A stretch of 21,670 nucleotides of DNA from Nitrospira sp. UBA2083. GTDB lineage: Bacteria > Nitrospirota > Nitrospiria > Nitrospirales > Nitrospiraceae. The stretch is from NCBI GenBank assembly GCA_002331625.1, contig DCZN01000049.1, forward strand, positions 64,477 through 86,146, read 5' to 3'. Shown one piece after another: positions 16,047-21,670 of the stretch (position 1 is the stretch's first letter; the number at the start of each line of letters is the position of its first letter). Below the pieces are notes generated by a model. It was not told where the DNA came from. It did not search any database and was given only the letters and a program-made list of their open reading frames with translations. A program made the translations under genes and the position numbers.

Positions 16047-16395
16047 CGACCAAGCCGAAGTCCGTCGGCTTATCCGAGACACTTTAGTGGAGGCGGGCTA
16101 TGACGTCGATGAGGCCCGTGACGGAAAAGAGGAGCTTGAACGCTATCGGACAAAGTCCGCTGCCGTTGTCCTGATGGATATCCTCATGCCCGATCAGGAG
16201 GGGTTAGAGGGGATCATGACACTCCGACGTGAGTTTCCAGATGCTCGCATCGTGGCCATGACAGGAGGAAGTGATGGGATCGGGGTTCTTGATTTCTTGG
16301 ATGTTGTAAGGATGTTGGGAGCCAGACGAACCCTCCACAAGCCGTTCGATCTGCAGGCTCTGCGTGATGCGGTCGCTGCTGAAGTAATGGTCTAG
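16024..16395 (+). CDS. Single-domain CheY-like response regulator
   Basis: A 123-residue stand-alone receiver with D8/D9, phospho-acceptor D52 in VLMDILMPD, T80 and K106; no output domain. It would relay a phosphoryl group or bind a partner protein. The ATG overlaps the preceding sensor gene by 23 bp and has GAGGT upstream, so the two are probably translated together and form a pair. Confidence 0.93.
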   Translation: MPSVLVVDDQAEVRRLIRDTLVEAGYDVDEARDGKEELERYRTKSAAVVLMDILMPDQEGLEGIMTLRREFPDARIVAMTGGSDGIGVLDFLDVVRMLGARRTLHKPFDLQALRDAVAAEVMV

Positions 16396-16415
16396 ATACT
16401 CCACCCGGTGGTCTC

Positions 16416-16907
16416 ATGATCTCCGCATTGACTTCACCATGTAGTCCCGTCAAACTTCTGTATGCTCGACTGTACCTCCCTGGCGTTATGAGATTACTCA
16501 ATGTCCTTCTAGGAACCCTGGTTGCCGTTGTTGGGTTCTGGCTGGTTTGGGGAGAAGTCTCTCCATATGTCGTATTCGGGTGGGCGGTAATCGTGGGCTT
16601 CGCCCTCTGGCTGAAGGCGGATTCCATCACGGAAGTTTGGGCGTGGTCGACCTTGCTGCTCGGCGTGGAAAGCTTTGCGTGGCCGGTGGTGTTAATGATT
16701 CAACTCAAGGGCGCGTCGGAATCACTTCCTGAATCGGAAATGGGAACCATCCTCTCGGCTGTGGTGTTGGGTCTCTTCTCATCTGTGTTTTGGATCTCCT
16801 TTTCCTTCGGCCTCTTCAAGCGAGCATGGAAGAGTCAGTCGCCGATGCTCGAAGAGCAGAAGATACCTGGGCCGACCACTCGAGCGAGGAAAAAGCACGT
16901 CGTCTAA
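16416..16907 (+). CDS. Small integral membrane protein of unknown function
   Basis: Unrecognised family. Of up to 163 residues, about four hydrophobic segments can be seen: roughly 27-45, 48-66, 74-97 and 109-135. A positively charged tail follows (KRAWK and RARKKHVV), which suggests a cytoplasmic C-terminus. The first 24 residues look unlike a normal N-terminus, and a start at the ATG at 16488 (139 residues, beginning MRLLNVLLG) is equally plausible; neither has a strong ribosome binding site. It lies 20 bp after the receiver gene, so it may share that transcript, and it converges with priA with two bases between the stop codons. Confidence 0.7.
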   Translation: MISALTSPCSPVKLLYARLYLPGVMRLLNVLLGTLVAVVGFWLVWGEVSPYVVFGWAVIVGFALWLKADSITEVWAWSTLLLGVESFAWPVVLMIQLKGASESLPESEMGTILSAVVLGLFSSVFWISFSFGLFKRAWKSQSPMLEEQKIPGPTTRARKKHVV

Positions 16908-16909
16908 TT

Positions 16910-19222
16910 TTATCCACTCTCCACCGGGTCCATATCCACAACGAACTTGATCCGCCTGTTTCGATACTGTCGTTCCATAGTCTGGACAGAATCGTGGAGT
17001 CGACGTGTCAGAATACCAAGATCGGTTCCCTTGACCAGGATACGGCGATGATGTCGGCCTTGGGGTCCTCTCCCTCTTGCGGGCACCGGTCCTAGAACCG
17101 TCACTGATTCTGGTTCATGAGTCTTCCGTTGAAGTTCGCCGGCCCATCGGGTAGAGGCTTCTTCGACAACGGTGAGGTCGTGCCCGATCACTGCGAGGTC
17201 GGCGAGGTGACAGGTCGGTGGATAATTGAGCAGTCGGCGTGCGGCGTATTCCTCATCATAGAAGAGATGGTGATTGCCTGATAGCACGGCTTGAATGGCA
17301 TGATGCGTAGGGAGGCGTGTCTGTATGATCACTCGGCCACCGTTGCTTGCCGGTTGTGCCAGGCTCGCAGCATCAATCAGTTGATAGTAGGTCCTTTCTG
17401 CTGCCCGAAAGTCGGAGGCATGTAACCCGGAATCCGCGAGGAGAATTCCCACTAAGCCGTATTGGGGCAGTGGTTCTCGGCGAAAGAGAGCTTCCGTTCC
17501 AATCAGAATATCCCACGCTCCCGATCTGACATGTTCCCACAGAGCGCGAGCGGAGGTCGGACGGGTGAGCGTATCTCCATCGAGCCGGGCGACTCTGGCC
17601 TGGGGAAATAACCGACAGGCTTCGGCTTCGACGCGCTCGGTTCCGTCCCCAACAGGACTCAGACGGGACGCATGACACGATGGACAGCAATCCGGTAATC
17701 CCTCCCCAACCCCACAATAACGGCAACTGAGCCTGTCAGCCTTCCGGTAGTAGGACAGCGGTACGACACAGGATGGGCAGCGAGGGACCCAACCACAGTC
17801 TCGACATACCAAGGTCCTGGCGTACCCCTTCCTATTGAGGAAGAGTACGACCTTCTGTTGGTTCTCCAAGGCCTGGTGCATCGCTGCAATGAGCCGTTGA
17901 CTGAATGGGGTTCCCCTCGATTCGTTTCGGAGGTCAACGAGCTCCATCTCAGGCTGAATCCGTACGTCCTGTCGAACATGATGAACATCGGCATTGTGGT
18001 CGAATTGAGATTCGAGAGATGGGTGGGCTGATGCGAGGATCACCACTGACTGATCGGACTCTGCTCGGAGACAGGCAACCTCTCGGGCATGATACCGAGG
18101 CTCTTGCGGCTCTTTCAGGGCAGGGTCGTCTTCTCCCTCAACCCAGATCAGCCCAACTGAATGAAGGGGGGCAAAGATGGCCGAACGAGTTCCGACCACC
18201 ACCGACGGAGCTGATCCGAGACGCCATTCTGATCGGTCCGATGCAGAGGACGGCCGTGCGAAGGTAATCGGAAGCCCGGTAAGAGGCACCAGCAGTTGCT
18301 GTAGCCACGCTGCCCTGGCAGTCTCTCCGCAGACCACGATGGTGGATCTGTTATGAGAGTGTGCCTGTTGGATGGCATCGGCAAGCCGTATAATTCGGTG
18401 TTGCCATGGCGCGTGAAGGACGATTGTCTTCATGTGGTTCGCATGAAAGCACTGGGCGAGGTAGGTGCGCCAGGAGGGATCGATTTCAGGTAGCGTTTCT
18501 GCCCGCACCATAACGAGAGGGGGTGTCCCCTGATCGTCTGTCTCCATCATGGGCTTCCTCCGCCCTTTTTGACCAACGGCGCCGGAATTGTTCAGAGGTG
18601 CGAGATTAACCCACGACTGTTTGATGAGGGCGTCGATCGCGTGTATGGCCTGACCCCGTCGAGCCGGTTGTAGCGTGGACGACAAGATCCCCGTTGTGCG
18701 ACGGGCAATTCGCTGGAGGGTGGGCCGGAGAAAGTCCGGACAGTCCCCTGCTTTAAGTGCCATGCGACCCGCCTGGGTGGCCACATACCGTGTGGGGGAG
18801 ACCGGTGTCAGGGAGTATATCAGCCGAAGGCATTGGCCCCAGGGTGCCACGTAGTATTGTGCAATCTTGCGAGATAATTCAAGGAAAGCGGGAGAAAGCT
18901 GGGACTCCTGTTCGTCTTGGATCAGAGAAAGGACCGCCTTCAGTGATGCCGGGTTTATCCCAGTCGCAAGGTGGGGACTGAGAGAGATGACGACCCCGTG
19001 CAGTATCGAGGGCCCAAATGGGACTCGGACTCGGCTGCCGATGTGAATGCCATGGGCCAGTGACAAAGGAACGGAGTAGGTGAACGCCTTTGCAATGTGA
19101 CGCGGAACAATCACGTCTGCAAAGAGCGCGTCCGTTCGTGGAAGAGGGGCCGAGGCGCTATCGAAAGCCATACCGCATTCTAACAGCGTGAGAATATGAA
19201 GGACACCGGAGGCGACTGGCAT
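16910..19222 (-). CDS. priA: PriA-like primosomal protein with degenerate helicase motifs
   Basis: PriA restarts stalled replication forks as a 3'-5' helicase. The 770-residue product is recognisable by its N-terminal DNA-binding segment (FADVIVPRHIAKAFTYSVP), GTRSAIFAPL (344-353), eight zinc-ligand cysteines (C473, 476, 482, 485, 500, 503, 513, 516), ADSGLHASDFRAAERTY and a C-terminal VDMDP. The catalytic motifs are not intact. Where GxxGSGKTE is expected the protein reads VLHAPWQHR (268-276), the DEEH box reads EGED (362-365), and QVAGRAGR reads DAASLAQP (617-624). ATPase activity is therefore unlikely. A similar loss is known for actinobacterial PriA. The frame is intact and of normal length, so it is probably not a decaying gene. 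The start is uncertain: the ATG at 19171 (residue 18) fits family N-termini better than 19222, and neither has a good ribosome binding site. Confidence 0.92.
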   Translation of the reverse strand: MPVASGVLHILTLLECGMAFDSASAPLPRTDALFADVIVPRHIAKAFTYSVPLSLAHGIHIGSRVRVPFGPSILHGVVISLSPHLATGINPASLKAVLSLIQDEQESQLSPAFLELSRKIAQYYVAPWGQCLRLIYSLTPVSPTRYVATQAGRMALKAGDCPDFLRPTLQRIARRTTGILSSTLQPARRGQAIHAIDALIKQSWVNLAPLNNSGAVGQKGRRKPMMETDDQGTPPLVMVRAETLPEIDPSWRTYLAQCFHANHMKTIVLHAPWQHRIIRLADAIQQAHSHNRSTIVVCGETARAAWLQQLLVPLTGLPITFARPSSASDRSEWRLGSAPSVVVGTRSAIFAPLHSVGLIWVEGEDDPALKEPQEPRYHAREVACLRAESDQSVVILASAHPSLESQFDHNADVHHVRQDVRIQPEMELVDLRNESRGTPFSQRLIAAMHQALENQQKVVLFLNRKGYARTLVCRDCGWVPRCPSCVVPLSYYRKADRLSCRYCGVGEGLPDCCPSCHASRLSPVGDGTERVEAEACRLFPQARVARLDGDTLTRPTSARALWEHVRSGAWDILIGTEALFRREPLPQYGLVGILLADSGLHASDFRAAERTYYQLIDAASLAQPASNGGRVIIQTRLPTHHAIQAVLSGNHHLFYDEEYAARRLLNYPPTCHLADLAVIGHDLTVVEEASTRWAGELQRKTHEPESVTVLGPVPARGRGPQGRHHRRILVKGTDLGILTRRLHDSVQTMERQYRNRRIKFVVDMDPVESG

Positions 19223-19263
19223 TCCTGAGCAGGAAGGTTCGTATGATGAGGATAGCGGATGGT

Positions 19264-19290
19264 AAAGGGGGAATTCTATCGATCCCCCTT
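19264..19290 (-). terminator. Hairpin after the ompA-family gene
   Basis: An 8-bp stem AAGGGGGA (19265-19272) / TCCCCCTT (19283-19290) with a 10-nt loop, 18 bp past the stop of the OmpA-family gene. On the minus strand it is followed only by TTTACC, a short T run. On the plus strand the flank is ATTTATTTAT. Confidence 0.6.
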
Positions 19291-19307
19291 ATTTATTTAT
19301 AGATCAC

Positions 19308-20876
19308 CTATTCCGTTGGTGTTCCGCCGGCCGGTTGCGGCTGAGGGGTATCTTGCTTGTTCGTATCTGTCACAGTTGGGCTACCTGCATCGGGGTTGCT
19401 AGCGGTACCTGACCCCTCCTTCACGGAAGTCTGGGACGAGTCACCCACGGACAAGGTACCTTGACTGGCGGATCCGCCCGTTCCTGCCCCGAGCGTAGAG
19501 GAGCCCGGTTGATCGTTGCTGCCTCGCGCGCTCAAATCTGAAGGAGTGCTCTCCAACCGTTGCACTTGTGTCCGAACCTCTGTGTTGGGTGTTGAAGTAT
19601 CGGCATCCGGTCTATAGAGCAGAATCTCCACACGTCGATTCTTCATGCGGCCTTCTTCAACGTCATTTGTCTCGGCTGGCTTGGTATCGCCAAGGGCCAT
19701 CACAGTGATCCGAGCTGTGTCTACGCCACCCTTCTCGACAAGATAGCGGAGCACGCCGTTTGCGCGGACCTTGGACAATTCCAAATTACTCGGGTAACGG
19801 GATTTCAGCGAAGGGCCGATCTCTACGTTATCGGTATGACCTTCGACTCGAATCAGCCTGGTATCACCGCTGGTACGCAGGTATTCAATGAACTGATCGA
19901 GGATCGTGTAACTCTCCGGTTTAATCGCTGCGTCGCCGGATTCATAACGCAAGAACTTGGCGAGTTCGCCGAGGTTGAGGCGGCTTTGTCCGGATGCATC
20001 CTGTGTTTTTAGCTTGCTGCTCACGAGATTGGTGGGGATCGTTGGACTGGCCTGCGTGGCCGATGCATGTGCGAGCGTGACGACTGGTTGAGGCGCAGAC
20101 TCAGATGACCCGACAAACTTGAACCTGTCTCCTTTGATGATACGTGTGTTGGCCTTAAGGACTTTGGCGAGTGCTGTGTGGGGTTGAGCCGACAGTACCT
20201 TGAGTTGGCCGATCTTTCGAGGAGGAAGCCCGGCGCTATGACGGTGGATATCGAGCACATCGCCTGTTTTCAGCCCATCCTCCCTTCCTCGGTCGAGGTA
20301 GACGACATTGGATTGTGAAACCAGTGTCATCGGTCGGTCGGCTTGGAGCTCAATAATCATACCCGCCAGGTCGGATACGGTTGTCCCGGAACTGGTGTCG
20401 GCATCCGGGGTCGGAGCCTCAAATCGCGCGACAGGATCTCCAGGGGAAATTGGTCCGTAATTGACCACCACCTCCACTGTTGAGAGGGCGTGATCGGCAG
20501 CCGTGACTTTCACGACCGCTGATCGATTGACAATGAAACCGAGATATTCTCGCGTGACCGGATGGAAAACTTTTCGCACCCGGCGGTACACGGTGAAGAG
20601 ATCGCCGACCGCAACATCGGACGGGTTATTCAGCTTGAGATAAAGGGTGTCTCGTTTCCCTAGGAGCATGCGATTGCCCGACGACTGATTGTCACCGGTA
20701 ATTAAGTTGACGGTTCCATCGATCGGGGAGGTCTTCTCGATCACTCCACTGGAAAAAGCGAGCGCCTGGTCCGCAAACCGAATGGAATCGAGGTCCGAAG
20801 TCTGAGCAACGGCGTGATTGGGAGAGATGCCAAGTACCGAAAACAGGACCAAGAGGAGTGAGGGCAAGGTTTTCAT
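19308..20876 (-). CDS. Secreted OmpA-family protein with FlgT-like repeats
   Basis: A 522-residue envelope protein. A signal peptide (MKTLPSLLLVLFSVLGISPN through HAVA-Q, cleavage near residue 24) is followed by two beta-rich segments, about 75-152 and 186-256. Both contain a VGD/TGD-x6 stretch and a late (P/K)GD, similar to the FlgT C-terminal/SH3-like fold. An OmpA-like peptidoglycan-binding domain lies at about 300-423, with EGHTDN, LELSKVRANGVLRYL and MKNRRVEI. The last 95 residues are Ser/Thr/Pro/Gly-rich and probably disordered. No beta-barrel is apparent, so the protein is more likely periplasmic and bound to the cell wall than a porin. The start has AAAGGAA 8 nt upstream. The promoter at 20913-20940 is its own, and a hairpin follows its stop, so it is probably monocistronic. 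Confidence 0.9.
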   Translation of the reverse strand: MKTLPSLLLVLFSVLGISPNHAVAQTSDLDSIRFADQALAFSSGVIEKTSPIDGTVNLITGDNQSSGNRMLLGKRDTLYLKLNNPSDVAVGDLFTVYRRVRKVFHPVTREYLGFIVNRSAVVKVTAADHALSTVEVVVNYGPISPGDPVARFEAPTPDADTSSGTTVSDLAGMIIELQADRPMTLVSQSNVVYLDRGREDGLKTGDVLDIHRHSAGLPPRKIGQLKVLSAQPHTALAKVLKANTRIIKGDRFKFVGSSESAPQPVVTLAHASATQASPTIPTNLVSSKLKTQDASGQSRLNLGELAKFLRYESGDAAIKPESYTILDQFIEYLRTSGDTRLIRVEGHTDNVEIGPSLKSRYPSNLELSKVRANGVLRYLVEKGGVDTARITVMALGDTKPAETNDVEEGRMKNRRVEILLYRPDADTSTPNTEVRTQVQRLESTPSDLSARGSNDQPGSSTLGAGTGGSASQGTLSVGDSSQTSVKEGSGTASNPDAGSPTVTDTNKQDTPQPQPAGGTPTE

Positions 20877-20912
20877 AGCTAGATTCCTTTTGAGGCTAGA
20901 GCTGCTTGAAAA

Positions 20913-20940
20913 ACCATAGCAAAAGCCGCTGTATTGTCAA
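20913..20940 (-). promoter_or_regulatory. Sigma70-type promoter for the OmpA-family gene
   Basis: On the minus strand, a perfect TTGACA (20940-20935) and TATGGT (20918-20913, 4/6 match) are 16 nt apart. This places the transcript start about 30 nt before the ATG. Confidence 0.6.
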
Positions 20941-20964
20941 GAATTTGAACTCTTTGATCACGAG

Positions 20965-20994
20965 TTGACGTGCATTTCTTTCAAGTGGTACCGT
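20965..20994 (+). promoter_or_regulatory. Possible promoter for the small ORF at 21031
   Basis: TTGACG (20965-20970) and TACCGT (20989-20994) with an 18-nt spacer. The -10 match is poor. It points away from the OmpA-family promoter. Confidence 0.3.
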
Positions 20995-21030
20995 TTGGTC
21001 ATGTTCTGTTGCTGAGAAGGATTTGATGCG

Positions 21031-21213
21031 ATGACGGACGGTGAAAAGAGGAGGCAGTCCGTTTTGGTGGGGCCTCGTGGGAAGGAGCGAATCAACACGC
21101 AGATTCACCGGCGGCGAACGGTCAAGGCAATGTCCCCCTTAGAATTAGAATGGGAAGGCTCGAAATCAACTTTCTCTTCAACAACTCAGAAGCCACCGGA
21201 GGTAGTAAAGTAA
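21031..21213 (+). CDS. Small basic hypothetical protein
   Basis: Sixty residues, unrecognised. It is rich in Arg/Lys in its first half (KRRQ, IHRRRTVK) and Ser/Thr-rich near the end, with no membrane segment or signal peptide. GAGAAGGA lies about 9 nt before the ATG, which supports translation. It could equally be a chance frame between the OmpA-family promoter and nuoA. Confidence 0.4.
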   Translation: MTDGEKRRQSVLVGPRGKERINTQIHRRRTVKAMSPLELEWEGSKSTFSSTTQKPPEVVK

Positions 21214-21387
21214 TGTGCCGTTCGATCCTGCACCGCCCGCTTGATACGTGGTCGAGATCGCACTCGTCGCCTACTCAACACCTCGTTTCTCCATCTACTC
21301 TACTGTCGTAACGCCATCGTGCTTAGGGCTTTCGGCTGAGTAGGGATTAGGTCCTTTGTTCTCTTGCTATCCCGCAGGACAGGGCAC

Positions 21388-21420
21388 TAAGATTCCAGTC
21401 TTTAGATCTGGAATAGTCTT
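21388..21420 (+). promoter_or_regulatory. Leader hairpin upstream of nuoA
   Basis: ATTCCAG (21392-21398) pairs with CTGGAAT (21408-21414) around a 9-nt loop; a further four pairs (AAGA/TCTT) could extend the stem across a bulge if the innermost register shifts. No T run follows. It starts at the possible -10 box TAAGAT (21388-21393), which has TTGCTA 18 nt upstream (21364-21369). It is either part of the nuo leader or an operator. The remaining spacer from 21214 shows nothing else. Confidence 0.35.
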
Positions 21421-21450
21421 TCCAGGTCAATGCCTTGTGAGAAAAATCCC

Positions 21451-21670
21451 ATGGGTGGAGCTGAGATTCTTCTTGAATATCTGACGAAATACTTTCCGAT
21501 TTTTCTCTTTATCTTTGTTGGGTTGATCTTGGGAATATTGACCTTAGCGGTCAGTTATTTTGTGCAGCCGAGATATCCTGAGCCTGAAAAGTTATCGACT
21601 TACGAATGCGGAGCCGAACCGTTTTCTGACGCCCGTATGCCGTTTCCTGTCAGATATTACATTTTCGCGA
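21451..21670 (+). CDS. nuoA: NADH-quinone oxidoreductase subunit A, 3' end outside window
   Basis: First membrane subunit of respiratory complex I. Translated by hand, 73 codons are present before the window ends. They include a membrane helix at about residues 16-37 and the family signature YECGAEPF, then PVRYYIFA. The ATG at 21451 gives the N-terminus MGGAEILLEYLTKYFPIF; upstream purines are only weakly Shine-Dalgarno-like. nuoA usually opens a nuo operon, so the following genes are probably nuoB onward, outside the window. Confidence 0.93.
   Translation, partial: MGGAEILLEYLTKYFPIFLFIFVGLILGILTLAVSYFVQPRYPEPEKLSTYECGAEPFSDARMPFPVRYYIFA

Noticed and set aside
21399..21425. Third copy of the kinase leader element before nuoA
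   Set aside because: Only TTTAGATCTGGA resembles TTCAGATCTGGA in copy A; the GACTTTCA and TAGGACACTAGC blocks are missing or out of order, so chance is likely.
1..21670. CRISPR array, insertion sequence or phage genes
   Set aside because: No regularly spaced repeats, transposase, integrase or phage structural genes were found; the repeated sequences are PAS modules.

Overview
The window looks like chromosomal DNA of a Nitrospira-type bacterium (phylum Nitrospirota). This is inferred from moderately GC-rich coding sequence, an unusual density of multi-PAS sensor kinases, an OmpA-family envelope protein, and the start of a NADH dehydrogenase (nuo) operon. No marker gene fixes the taxon.

Layout. 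(1) Positions 1-2870, minus strand: a probable co-directional housekeeping group of a HAD-IB phosphatase, queE (7-deazaguanine synthesis) and pepA (leucyl aminopeptidase, cut by the window edge). (2) Positions 2877-3071: a tRNA-Leu(GAG) gene with a near-consensus promoter whose -35 box is shared, on the opposite strand, with a good promoter for the phosphatase gene. (3) Positions 3072-16907, plus strand: a signalling block. It holds a soluble 5-PAS NarL-type histidine kinase, a paralogous 2092-residue kinase with one GAF and 13 PAS domains, and a DevR/NarL-type response regulator overlapping the latter. After these come a membrane-anchored LOV/PAS protein that ends right after its phospho-acceptor domain with no ATPase domain, an overlapping CheY-like receiver, and a small membrane protein. 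(4) Positions 16910-20876, minus strand: a priA homologue whose helicase motifs are degraded, and a secreted OmpA-family protein. (5) Positions 21031-21670, plus strand: a small uncertain ORF and the 5' part of nuoA.

How the parts may work together. Both large soluble kinases carry the same HisKA_3/HATPase core, and only one NarL-type regulator lies next to them, so the simplest reading is two input arrays feeding one transcription factor. The 5-PAS kinase corresponds module by module to PAS1, 2, 3, 11 and 13 of the giant kinase. Both genes also keep a similar leader element of about 47 bp (about 83% identical by eye) in otherwise diverged upstream DNA. The third sensor cannot phosphorylate itself as encoded and would need a kinase partner.

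The most unusual items are the 13-PAS kinase and its colinear short paralogue, the conserved leader element, the ATPase-less LOV/PAS protein paired with a lone receiver, and the PriA homologue without Walker A, DEAH-type or motif VI residues.
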